Origin: a virus
Virus record (IMG/VR): IMGVR_UViG_3300028790_000011
Location: 1 to 36,283 of that record
Direction: 5' to 3' (one strand)
Length of the DNA stretch: 36,283 nt
Shown: positions 6,473 through 12,901 of the stretch, in pieces
Layout: every line of letters begins with the position of its first letter
Numbering within the stretch: position 1 is the stretch's first letter
The notes under the pieces: generated by a model
The model's input: the letters and a program-made list of their open reading frames with translations, nothing else
Told to the model about the DNA's origin: nothing
Databases searched by the model: none
Position numbers and translations under genes: made by a program

Positions 6473-7462
6473 CTAGTCGGTCGGCAGGCCGGCGAAGGGA
6501 TCGCCGGTCTCGGGTAGCGGGTACGGAGCGGCCATCTCGTCGCCGATGACGTTGCCGGCCTCGTTGAACAACCAGCGGGCGCACTCGAGCGTGTAGAGGA
6601 AGGCGGCGTGCTCGCGCTCGCCGCAGCGCGCCGGGTAGACGCCGAAGCGGTCCGGCGAGACGTGGATCACTACGCCGCCGTCGACCTCCGGGACCGGGAC
6701 GGCCGCGGCGCGCTCGTCCTCGTTCAGTAGGTAGTAGCGCCTCGACCGGTTGCCATTTCCGGAAGCCGAGTACCGGCGAGCGCGCCAGATGGCGGCCGCC
6801 TCGGCGTAGCGGTAGGCGGCTAGCTGCAGGCCGGCCTCCGGGTACGGCGCCTTCTCCTTGCCCGCCGCGGTGTACGAGGTCCGGCTCGTCTTGTAGTCGG
6901 CGATCAGGCGAACGCCGTCGATCGAGAGCCAGGCGTCGGCCTGGCCGCCGTAGCCGTAGGTCGAGTGGTAGACGACGGTCTCGCAGCCGAGGTAGTCCGG
7001 CTGAAACGTCTGAAGGAACCGGTCGAATTGATCGAGCATCCGGGAGACCGCTCGAACGTCCTCGTCCGTCAGGAGCTTTCCCTTCGAGGCGAAGTCCGGA
7101 TGCAGGTCGGCCGTCACCGCCGGCCGGCGACCGTCGAGCGCGTAGGTGTCGAATAGCTTGTGCGCCAGGGTCCCGAGCGCCGCGTCCGAGAGGTTCCCGC
7201 CGTTATCCCAGCGGAGATCCCGGACGTACTTCACGGCCGACTCCGGACCTTCTTCCTCGAGCCGGCGCTGCAGGAGCCGGAACCGCTCGACGACCCGATC
7301 GGCGGTGACGTTCACGGCCCACGGTACGAGCGCCGGCTTCTCAAGAACGCCGAGGCAGGTCGTGACCGAGTAGAGGACGAGATCGTCCGGTTGCCGGCTC
7401 GTGTCCCGGACCTCGCCGCGCCGCGGCAGCTTCGACGGCGGCGCGACCTGCAGGCCGGTCAC
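6473..7462 (-). CDS. PD-(D/E)XK exonuclease, RecB/Cas4-like
   Basis: A 329-aa nuclease. Motifs of the RecB/Cas4 clade appear in order: GTLAHKLFD (H101), E161, GGQADAW (D176), IADYKTS (D189, K191) and the QxxxY-type motif QLAAY (Q213). It would degrade or resect DNA ends during phage recombination, possibly with a single-strand annealing partner. The Cys residues for a Cas4 iron-sulphur cluster are absent in the pattern needed, so a plain RecB-family exonuclease is more likely. GTG at 7462 overlaps the HTH gene stop (GTGA). No CRISPR genes are nearby, so a Cas4 adaptation role is unlikely. Confidence 0.82.
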   Translation of the reverse strand: MTGLQVAPPSKLPRRGEVRDTSRQPDDLVLYSVTTCLGVLEKPALVPWAVNVTADRVVERFRLLQRRLEEEGPESAVKYVRDLRWDNGGNLSDAALGTLAHKLFDTYALDGRRPAVTADLHPDFASKGKLLTDEDVRAVSRMLDQFDRFLQTFQPDYLGCETVVYHSTYGYGGQADAWLSIDGVRLIADYKTSRTSYTAAGKEKAPYPEAGLQLAAYRYAEAAAIWRARRYSASGNGNRSRRYYLLNEDERAAAVPVPEVDGGVVIHVSPDRFGVYPARCGEREHAAFLYTLECARWLFNEAGNVIGDEMAAPYPLPETGDPFAGLPTD

Positions 7463-7764
7463 GAGGCTTCGAGAGCGCTACCGAGGACCTCGGCCCACGG
7501 CGCGCCGGTCTCGTCTCCGTCGATCGTTCCCCAGCCGGCGTAAAGCTGAAGAAGCTGAATGGCCCACGAGAACAGGAGCCGCTGATCGCCGGTCTCCCAT
7601 CGCTTGACGGTCGACTCGTGGACGCCGAGCGACCGGGCTACCTGCCGCTGGCTGAGGTCGGCGGCGACCCGCGCGGCCGATATGAAGGCGCCTACGGCCG
7701 CGTCAGAAGGCCTGACAGGGTGCGACCGAACGGGCGCGGGTTTAGTCGTTATAGGGCGCGGCAC
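7459..7764 (-). CDS. HTH (XRE-type) regulator at head of early operon
   Basis: A 101-aa protein with a helix-turn-helix at residues about 27-58 (AADLSQRQVARSLGVHESTV, then KRWETG), an XRE-family signature. GTG at 7764 is chosen because AGGAGG lies 6-7 bases upstream; longer readings toward 7911 are Arg-rich and unnatural. Upstream (7894-7944) lies a promoter with repeated sequence motifs that this protein may bind. It is the only clear transcription regulator in the window, so it is a candidate repressor, Cro-like protein or activator of the early operon. It is transcribed with the early genes, which argues more for Cro-like or autoregulatory function than for a lysogeny repressor. Confidence 0.75.
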   Translation of the reverse strand: MPRPITTKPAPVRSHPVRPSDAAVGAFISAARVAADLSQRQVARSLGVHESTVKRWETGDQRLLFSWAIQLLQLYAGWGTIDGDETGAPWAEVLGSALEAS

Positions 7765-7893
7765 GAGAGGCCTCCTATGGCGCTTGAGGGCGCCGGCTCT
7801 ACGCGCGGACAGCGCGAAGCCGGCGAGCCGACGGCTACGGAGGTCGGCCGGATCTCCCCCTCGGAGTGGTCCTGACCTCACGTTCCTCGTCGC

Positions 7894-7944
7894 ACGGTAC
7901 GCACTATGCACCTAAAGCGCAACCTATGCACAGTGCGCACTATG
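7894..7944 (-). promoter_or_regulatory. Early promoter with operator-like repeats
   Basis: On the minus strand TTGCGC (7922-7917), a 17-base spacer and TACCGT (7899-7894) fit an actinobacterial sigma-70-type promoter reading into the HTH gene. Overlapping it, CTATGCAC occurs at 7904 and 7924, exactly 20 bp apart. GCACTATG occurs at 7901 and 7937, and GTGCGCAC (7933-7940) is a perfect 8-bp palindrome. Such helically phased repeats are expected for repressor binding. Confidence 0.5.
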
Positions 7945-7965
7945 AATTACAAGCACGTAATGCAG

Positions 7966-8002
7966 GAAGCCGGCAGCCTCTATTCAGGAGACTGCCGGCT
8001 TC
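7966..8002. terminator. 11-bp stem hairpin downstream of integrase
   Basis: GAAGCCGGCAG (7966-7976), a 15-nt loop and CTGCCGGCTTC (7992-8002) form a perfect stem. It is placed to separate the integrase transcript from the early promoter region. T-runs on either side are weak. Confidence 0.6.
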
Positions 8003-8019
8003 GGTTTCGAGGCAGGTAT

Positions 8020-8037
8020 ACCGGCTAAATCGCCGGT
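8020..8037. terminator. Short 6-bp hairpin next to the main hairpin
   Basis: ACCGGC, loop TAAATC, GCCGGT. It is next to the 7966-8002 hairpin and may act in tandem with it as an integrase terminator. Confidence 0.35.
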
Positions 8038-8072
8038 TGCTATCCGGACCTATTCGGGATTAGCTGGCCGGC

Positions 8073-8300
8073 ATGGACGCCGAGCGCGAGCGGTTGCTGC
8101 GGGAGTGGGCCGAGGACATCGGCCTTCCGGCACGGATGGCGGATCCCGAGCTCGGTCGCCGCGTGCAGCGGATGCTCATGGCAGGACCTCGGCGAGAGGT
8201 CCGGCGCCGACGACGAGACGCTTCCGGATCGCCTTCTCCGACGCCGCCCAGCGGCCGCCGTGGGACGGAAGGACCGTCACCTCGCCGAGAGCCCATCTGA
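8073..8300 (+). CDS. Possible plus-strand small protein, convergent with integrase
   Basis: The first 36 codons (MDAERERLLREWAEDIGLPA, then RMADPELGRRVQRMLM) look like a natural helical protein with high GC at third positions. The remainder overlaps the integrase 3' end antisense and turns Arg/Ser/Pro-rich. No ribosome site is visible before the ATG. It could be a real small gene, a truncated remnant, or chance. On the opposite strand a 39-codon frame overlaps the integrase stop but has poor composition. Confidence 0.3.
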   Translation: MDAERERLLREWAEDIGLPARMADPELGRRVQRMLMAGPRREVRRRRRDASGSPSPTPPSGRRGTEGPSPRREPI

Positions 8301-9708
8301 CGACGCGCCAGCGCTCGACCTCGGAGATCCCGCCGTCGTCCTCGGCGAGCTCCCAGCGCTTCGCGATGTCGTCGTGCCGCTTCGACGCCGGTAGCGACCG
8401 GCGGCGTTCCGGCTCCTTCGCCCGCGCCCGCTCGAGATCGGCCAGGAGCGGCGTCCGCGCCTTCTCCCACTCGGCCTTCGTGATCGTCCGCTTCCCGCGT
8501 TCCTCGGCGAGCTCGGCGATCAGGGCTTCGATCTCGGAGACTTCGTTCCCGTCCTCGGCCGGCGTCGGTACGGCGTCGGCGTCCCACGGCAGGAGACCGA
8601 CGTAGAGGCCGACGAGATCCTGCAGGAGCGTCTCGGTCCGGCCGGCGTCGATCGTGACCTTCTGTGCGGCGTCCTTCGGCGAGCGGTACCCGCGCCGGCC
8701 GTAGGCGCCCGGTCCGGTCTGGCCGGCCGTCGGAAGCCGGCAACCTCGGAGCCAGAGGCCGGCGGGATCGACGAGCGTCCCGCGGAGCGGGTAGGTCCCG
8801 CGCTTCCGGGAGTGCTTCCGTTCCGGCTTCGCGAGCTCGGCGCGGAGAAGCTCCCACGTCGCTCGGTCGAAGATCGGCTCCCAGAGGCCGACGAAGTAGG
8901 CCTCGTCGTCGTCCGGGTCGGCGTACGGGTCGGCGATCAGGCCGGCGACCGTCGGCGAGAGAAGCGACTTCCGCAGGTCCGAGGGATCCCACGGCTTCCC
9001 GGACCGGCGGAACCGTCCGGCTCCGTTCAGGAAGCCGGCGGCGTCCTTCTGCGTCGCCGGCGTCACCGGGTCGAGGATCGCCTCGGCGGCGAGCCGGAGC
9101 GTCTCGGCCTCGTGCTCGATCACTTCGAGCGTCGCGCCGGCGTGGCGACCGAGGAAGATCCGCCGGTAGCCGAAGCCGGCGCGCTCCGGCGCGTGACCGA
9201 GCGAGCGAGCCTGCGCCCGCTGAAGCCGGATCCGTTCCGACTTCCGATCGGACTCGTGCTGAGCTCGAGCGGCGTCCATCCGGGCGTAGTAGCGGCCGTC
9301 GGCCGTCGTGAGGTCGTAGTAGGAGCCCTGCACGGCGAGAAGCTCCACGCCGTCGTCCGGGTTCTCGCCGAGCGCCCGGATGATGTCGGTCAGATCCTCG
9401 GTCCGGCGGTAGAGCCGGTCGGTAGCCCAGACGGCGACGAGATCGAACCGGCGCGCCGCGGCGTCTACGAGAAGGTCCTCGTACTCCGGTCGCTTCGCGC
9501 CAGACCACGCGGAGATGTTGTTGTCCGAGTAGACGCGGACGACTTCGTAGCGACCGGGACCGAATTCCCGATCGAGGCGGTCCCGGACGGCTTCCTCCTG
9601 CCGGTCGACGCCGAGCTCGCGGCCGTACTCGTCCTTCGAGATCCGGACGTAGATCGCTACGAGGACGACGGCCGAGACGACCCGCCGGCTCGCTATCCGG
9701 CGACTCAT
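8176..9708 (-). CDS. int: Large serine recombinase (phage integrase)
   Basis: A 510-aa serine integrase. The resolvase catalytic domain (about 15-160) contains VAIYVRIS with nucleophile S24, and DLVAVWATDRLYRRTEDL. The recombinase domain (about 170-300) and a coiled-coil-rich region (about 385-460) follow. It would recombine attP with a host attB, making this a temperate phage. The region where the zinc ribbon is expected (about 305-365) keeps the fold-like pattern but has only one Cys, so the usual zinc-binding Cys set is missing. ATG at 9708 overlaps the stop of a 44-aa gene (ATGA) and has no ribosome site of its own, so translation is probably coupled. The nested dyad at 9894-9949 is its likely attP. 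Confidence 0.92.
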   Translation of the reverse strand: MSRRIASRRVVSAVVLVAIYVRISKDEYGRELGVDRQEEAVRDRLDREFGPGRYEVVRVYSDNNISAWSGAKRPEYEDLLVDAAARRFDLVAVWATDRLYRRTEDLTDIIRALGENPDDGVELLAVQGSYYDLTTADGRYYARMDAARAQHESDRKSERIRLQRAQARSLGHAPERAGFGYRRIFLGRHAGATLEVIEHEAETLRLAAEAILDPVTPATQKDAAGFLNGAGRFRRSGKPWDPSDLRKSLLSPTVAGLIADPYADPDDDEAYFVGLWEPIFDRATWELLRAELAKPERKHSRKRGTYPLRGTLVDPAGLWLRGCRLPTAGQTGPGAYGRRGYRSPKDAAQKVTIDAGRTETLLQDLVGLYVGLLPWDADAVPTPAEDGNEVSEIEALIAELAEERGKRTITKAEWEKARTPLLADLERARAKEPERRRSLPASKRHDDIAKRWELAEDDGGISEVERWRVVRWALGEVTVLPSHGGRWAASEKAIRKRLVVGAGPLAEVLP

Positions 9709-9839
9709 AGCGCCACGTCGTTAGCGCGGAGCCAGACGACGGCCGCGAGGAACTGATCGAGCGCGACGCGGGCCCGCTCGAACTCGTCGAGCCGATAGAG
9801 CCACGGCCTCGCCGGTGGCCGTAAGGCGTTCGGGATCAT
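9705..9839 (-). CDS. 44-aa protein coupled to integrase
   Basis: ATG at 9839 is preceded by GAGAGGA at 7 bases. A longer reading from 9890 lacks any ribosome site and overlaps the dyad. The protein starts MIPNALRPPARPWLYRLDEF and ends in a helix (ARVALDQFLAAVVWLRAN). Its stop overlaps the integrase start, so it may only serve as a translational leader, or it could bind the integrase. No family recognised. Confidence 0.65.
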   Translation of the reverse strand: MIPNALRPPARPWLYRLDEFERARVALDQFLAAVVWLRANDVAL

Positions 9840-9888
9840 CGGTAGGTCCTCTCGTCCGAGCCGGCGGCGATCGCCGGCCGAGGGGACC

Positions 9889-9894
9889 ATTCTA
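9889..9894 (-). promoter_or_regulatory. Candidate -10 box for integrase operon
   Basis: TAGAAT on the minus strand matches the TANNNT consensus and overlaps the outer arm of the dyad. The -35 region (GACTTA at 17-base spacing) is weak. If real, any protein bound at the dyad would block it, giving autoregulation of the integrase. Confidence 0.3.
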
Positions 9895-9949
9895 ACTAGG
9901 TAATCAGTAGGTAAGTCCCCAAGGAGACTTACCTAGTCGGGACCTAGTT
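9894..9949. promoter_or_regulatory. attP: 56-bp nested perfect dyad, candidate attP
   Basis: Outer arms AACTAGGT (9894-9901) and ACCTAGTT (9942-9949), and inner arms TAGGTAAGTC (9908-9917) and GACTTACCTA (9926-9935), are perfect inverted repeats sharing the same centre (9921/9922). Spacers are 6, 8 and 6 bases. The centre reads CCC-AA-GGA, leaving a non-palindromic AA dinucleotide. Serine-integrase attP sites are about 50 bp, have two motifs per half-site, and carry an asymmetric central dinucleotide, so size, architecture and position just upstream of the integrase operon all fit. An operator or a hairpin terminator are alternatives. Confidence 0.6.
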
Positions 9950-10003
9950 CGGACGTACACTGTAGGACCCTAGATTTAGGCCCTCTCCTGCGCCTAACGG
10001 CCG

Positions 10004-10032
10004 AGAAGACGCCTTCGGCAGAAGACGCCTTC
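10004..10032. repeat. 13-bp direct repeat between accessory operon and dyad
   Basis: AGAAGACGCCTTC occurs at 10004-10016 and 10020-10032, a 16-bp period. Each copy is itself an imperfect palindrome (GAAG...CTTC), so the pair can fold or bind a dimeric protein. It lies in the 263-base non-coding stretch 9840-10102, which otherwise holds only the nested dyad and several scattered CCTAG motifs. Confidence 0.6.
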
Positions 10033-10102
10033 CCGGTGGATAGCCCCGCTCGGCGCGCTTCCGGCGGGACCGGTGCGTCCACTCGGCGAGGCGAGCCGGA
10101 TC

Positions 10103-10666
10103 CTAGTCCCGGACGACCTCCGTAGCCGGATCTCCGTTCTCTCGACGGCGGCCGGAGAACGGGTGACGATGCCAGCCTTCCGGCTCGCCGGTCCCGTCCC
10201 AGAGTGTCGCCGCGCGGATCGCCGCCTCGGACGACCGGTAGCACCAGCGGTCGTCGTAGAACGACGAGCCGGCGATATCCCGACCGACGATTACGGCCCA
10301 CGTAAACAGGAACGGAACGACCGCCACGTCTCGGCCGTCGTGAAGCCGTCTCACGAGGCCGTAGAGCTCTCCCCAGCGGAGTTCGGCCCAACCGGCGAAC
10401 TCGGCCTCCGGAGGATCGTCCTCGTAGCCGTAGGCCGGTCTCACGAGCTCGTCGTCGTACTTACCGAGCCACCAGCGCGCTAGCTGCGCGTAGACGGTCG
10501 CCACGTCGGCGAGCGGATAGGCCGTCCGTTCCCAGAGAACGAAGTCGATATCGTCCTCGTCGAGCTCGGCGGCGAGCTCGTCGCCGGCCGAGATCGCTAC
10601 GAGGTCCGCCCAGCTAAGCCAGGACCACGCCGGACCGAGCTTGTTGGTCGCCGGCGTCCGCTTCAT
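10103..10666 (-). CDS. Hypothetical 187-aa protein, last gene of accessory operon
   Basis: ATG at 10666 overlaps the preceding stop (ATGA). It is rich in Trp and Tyr (AWSWLSWADLVAISAGDELA; YAQLARWWLGKYDDE; AGWAELRWGELYGLVRR). The middle segment (AVVPFLFTWAVIVG) is hydrophobic but short for a membrane helix. The C-terminus is polar. No known motif is visible. Its place at the end of a coupled operon suggests joint action with the upstream genes, but no function can be assigned. Confidence 0.7.
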   Translation of the reverse strand: MKRTPATNKLGPAWSWLSWADLVAISAGDELAAELDEDDIDFVLWERTAYPLADVATVYAQLARWWLGKYDDELVRPAYGYEDDPPEAEFAGWAELRWGELYGLVRRLHDGRDVAVVPFLFTWAVIVGRDIAGSSFYDDRWCYRSSEAAIRAATLWDGTGEPEGWHRHPFSGRRRENGDPATEVVRD

Positions 10667-11205
10667 CCGTCGTACTCCTTCCGGAAGGACGAGAGGTCGG
10701 AGACCGCTTCGAGCGCTTCTTCCTCCGAGAGCTCGACGACCTCCCGGAGAATCTTCCGGTAAGTAGCGTCGAGATCGCCGACGGCTTCCGCTTCGTAGGC
10801 GAACGCGGCGTGACGGCGAAGTAGTTCCGGCGTCAGTTGCCCTACCGCCTGATCGTCGACGATGACGAGAAGAAACGGCTTACCGGCGGCGGTCAGGCCA
10901 GGCTCGTAGCGAAGCGAGCTCTCCTTCGCCGCGGCGTTAGCCGGCCGAAGGTGCCGGAAGGCCGCGATCGCGGCAAAGACGCTATCGGCCGGCGCTCCGG
11001 CGTCTCGTAGCTGCACGAAGATCGCCGCCTCGTACTCTGCCTCGGCGACCGCTCGGAGCGCGCCGGCGGCATAGCGACGGAGCTTGAACGGCGAGAGCGC
11101 CCAGATCCGATCGCCGTCGACGGAGACGGTCGCGACGTAGGAGCCGTCGTCACAAGGCTCGGACGAGATCCAGATCCCCTCGGTCTGATCCTTCGGCCGG
11201 CTCAC
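10663..11205 (-). CDS. Hypothetical 180-aa accessory-operon protein
   Basis: GTG at 11205 overlaps the previous stop (GTGA). It begins with a beta-rich segment (GIWISSEPCDDGSYVATVSV, then DGDRIWALSPFKLRRYAAG) followed by helices and FLLVIVDDQAVGQL. The C-terminal half is helical and acidic (YRKILREVVELSEEEALEAV). Similar-looking unassigned proteins occur in actinobacterial mobile DNA. No catalytic motif visible. Confidence 0.7.
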   Translation of the reverse strand: MSRPKDQTEGIWISSEPCDDGSYVATVSVDGDRIWALSPFKLRRYAAGALRAVAEAEYEAAIFVQLRDAGAPADSVFAAIAAFRHLRPANAAAKESSLRYEPGLTAAGKPFLLVIVDDQAVGQLTPELLRRHAAFAYEAEAVGDLDATYRKILREVVELSEEEALEAVSDLSSFRKEYDG

Positions 11206-11414
11206 CGGTTCACCTCCGGTAGCTCGAGAGCGAGGACCCGACCGACCGCCTCGGCGTAGAAGGCGACGAAGGCCGCTTCCTCGTCCGGATCGTCTCCGGT
11301 CTCGATCCGGCGGTAGGCGACCTGCATCGCTCGGACCGCTTCGGCGACCTCGACGAGCGCCTCGAACGCGGCCACTAGCTCGTCATCGCTCGGAAGATCG
11401 TCTAGGAAGGTCAC
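11202..11414 (-). CDS. Hypothetical 70-aa acidic helical protein
   Basis: GTG at 11414 overlaps the previous stop and the gene's own stop overlaps the next start (GTGA on both sides). It is strongly acidic and all-helical (DELVAAFEALVEVAEAVRAM; DPDEEAAFVAFYAEAVGRVL). It could be a dimerisation or adaptor protein, or a DNA mimic by charge, but nothing in the sequence proves this. Confidence 0.65.
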   Translation of the reverse strand: MTFLDDLPSDDELVAAFEALVEVAEAVRAMQVAYRRIETGDDPDEEAAFVAFYAEAVGRVLALELPEVNR

Positions 11415-11638
11415 CGGAGATCCTCGACGACGGCTAGGTAGCCCTCAGCTTGCATCCGCGCTACGAACTCGTCCCGGAACTCGCCCTCGAGAACGGTCGC
11501 CTCGGCTTCGGTCTCGAAGCGAGCGCTACCGATCAGGATCTCCTTCTCGCCCTCGTCGCCGGCAACCTCGACGATCACCGCCCAGCCGTCGACGAGCCGA
11601 CCGACGCCGATCCGAACCGAGTCGACCGAGGCCGTCAC
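11411..11638 (-). CDS. Hypothetical 75-aa accessory-operon protein
   Basis: GTG at 11638 overlaps the previous stop. An alternating pattern (VRIGVGRLVDGWAVIVEV, EKEILIGSARFETEAEA) predicts a small beta-sheet followed by a C-terminal helix. Acidic overall. No family recognised. Confidence 0.65.
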   Translation of the reverse strand: MTASVDSVRIGVGRLVDGWAVIVEVAGDEGEKEILIGSARFETEAEATVLEGEFRDEFVARMQAEGYLAVVEDLR

Positions 11639-12306
11639 GAGTCCGCTCCGTATCGCTTATCGAACGGTTCGAGCTTCTCCTGCATCTCGACGAGACCGGC
11701 GACGGTCTCCGGATCGTGCTCGAGCTCGACGACGCCGGCGGCGAGCCGGCGGACGGCTTCGGGTAGCTCCTGCCCGCGGACGGCGGCGACGACGAGCGGC
11801 TTATCGAACAGCATCGCCGCGCCGAGCTCGACGGCGAAGCGCGTCGAGGTCGTCGTCTCGGTTACCTCGCTGATCGGCCGGTTCCACACCTGCACGATGA
11901 ACGGACACGAGGCGATCTGTTCGAGTAGGCCGGCCTGCTCGACGCGCGCCGATAGCCCGCCGAGGTTCGCCTCCGGATCGAGCGGCGCGCCGGGCTCGAA
12001 GTCGGCCTCGGTTCCCCAGCGCATCCGGCGCGCTCCGGTCGTCTCGGCCGACTCGCCGTCGGCCGTCCACGCGCCTTCGTCGTGGGCCGCCTTGAAATGC
12101 CGAAGGTGGACCCGACCGCCGAGGTCCGCGGCCATATGCGCGAAGTCGAGCTCGAGTAGCGGTTCGAGGACGTTCGAGACGAGAGGCATCCACGTCTCGC
12201 CGCCGGTCGGCATCGCCGCTACGGCTTCTCCGTCGTCTCCCTCGGCGATCACCGCCCAGAGATTCGTAACGGTCTCGGCCTCCGGCTTGCTTCCGTTCGT
12301 CGTCAT
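11635..12306 (-). CDS. Unassigned 223-aa protein with deoxyribosyltransferase/SLOG-like segment
   Basis: ATG at 12306 has GAAGGGA 8 bases upstream, so this starts a second translational block within the operon. Residues 131-175 (CPFIVQVWNRPISEVTETTT, then FAVELGAAMLFDKPLVV) resemble the Rossmann-like pattern of nucleoside deoxyribosyltransferases and related SLOG-like folds, with a hydrophobic strand, polar loop, E-L-G-x-A and K-P. The N-terminal half (WAVIAEGDDGEAVA, HLRHFKAAHDEG) is not recognised. If correct, it might act on a nucleotide, as some defence-system effectors do. The match is by eye and weak. Confidence 0.6.
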   Translation of the reverse strand: MTTNGSKPEAETVTNLWAVIAEGDDGEAVAAMPTGGETWMPLVSNVLEPLLELDFAHMAADLGGRVHLRHFKAAHDEGAWTADGESAETTGARRMRWGTEADFEPGAPLDPEANLGGLSARVEQAGLLEQIASCPFIVQVWNRPISEVTETTTSTRFAVELGAAMLFDKPLVVAAVRGQELPEAVRRLAAGVVELEHDPETVAGLVEMQEKLEPFDKRYGADS

Positions 12307-12338
12307 AGCGTCGTCCCTTCGGTCGGTTTCCTCGCGCG

Positions 12339-12578
12339 CTAGTTCGCGGCGCGAGGTTCGAGCTCCATCAGCACGTCCGGTAGGTCGCCGGCCGGATCGT
12401 GCAGTAGTACCCGGACCGCCGCGCCGCCTTCGAGAAGGTAGGCGGCGATCTGTTGGTGCCTGCCGACGAGCTCGGGCGCGTCGTCGAGCGAGAGGCCGCC
12501 TTCGCAGTCGATCTCGTCGGAGAAGACGAGCCGGTCGCCGGCGAAGATCGAGACCTCGAGAACGTCGCGCCGGTTCAC
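12339..12578 (-). CDS. Hypothetical 79-aa accessory-operon protein
   Basis: GTG at 12578 overlaps the previous stop (GTGA). A beta-rich start (VLEVSIFAGDRLVFSDEID) leads into a helix (DAPELVGRHQQIAAYLLEGG) and a final strand (AAVRVLLHDP, LPDVLMELEP). Acidic, compact, no known motif. It is separated from the next gene by 32 bases, the only real gap inside the operon. Confidence 0.65.
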   Translation of the reverse strand: MNRRDVLEVSIFAGDRLVFSDEIDCEGGLSLDDAPELVGRHQQIAAYLLEGGAAVRVLLHDPAGDLPDVLMELEPRAAN

Positions 12579-12901
12579 GACCGTCTCCGCTCGTCGTAGC
12601 GGTCGAGCGCCTGACGGACCTTCCGGTAGATCTCGGCCGTCCGGTCGGCGGTCGCGCGGTCGCCGGCGTCTCGAAGTGCGTTCGTGAGCCAGCGGACCTC
12701 GGCGAGAGCGAGATGCACGATCGCCCGGAGATCGCTTCCGGCATCGCTCGAGAGGCTCGGCCCATCGGCTAGCGCCGTGTCGATGATCGCTAGCGCTCCG
12801 TCCGGTAGCGGAAGGAAATCGTCGTCGTGAAGGTACCGAAGGCAGGAGAGGACGAGCCGGAGATGCCGGACCTCGGCCTCGTAGTCGACCGGCGAGCTCA
12901 C
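12575..12901 (-). CDS. Hypothetical 108-aa helical accessory-operon protein
   Basis: GTG at 12901 overlaps the previous stop. All-helical (RHLRLVLSCLRYLHDDDFLP; SDLRAIVHLALAEVRWLTNALRD; AEIYRKVRQALDRYDERRR), with leucine spacing suited to a helical bundle. No motif that names a function. Confidence 0.65.
   Translation of the reverse strand: MSSPVDYEAEVRHLRLVLSCLRYLHDDDFLPLPDGALAIIDTALADGPSLSSDAGSDLRAIVHLALAEVRWLTNALRDAGDRATADRTAEIYRKVRQALDRYDERRRS

Larger units (their letters stand above)
7765..8072. other. Control region between HTH regulator and integrase 3' end
   Basis: About 300 bases without a convincing gene. It contains a candidate minus-strand promoter with operator-like repeats (7894-7944), an 11-bp hairpin (7966-8002) and a 6-bp hairpin (8020-8037). 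A 120-base untranslated leader precedes the HTH gene. Local AT content is higher than the surroundings around 7895-7965. Confidence 0.6.

Noticed and set aside
6473-7462. Cas4 of a CRISPR adaptation module
   Set aside because: The nuclease lacks the iron-sulphur cysteine pattern, and no other cas genes or array are present; a phage RecB-family exonuclease fits better.
8060-9508. 482-codon minus-strand frame inside the integrase
   Set aside because: Composition is almost entirely Arg/Pro/Gly/Ser, typical of an alternative frame in high-GC DNA; the integrase frame has clear domain motifs.
9840-9890. Longer start of the 44-aa integrase-coupled protein
   Set aside because: The ATG at 9890 has no ribosome site and would place the good GAGAGGA site inside the gene.
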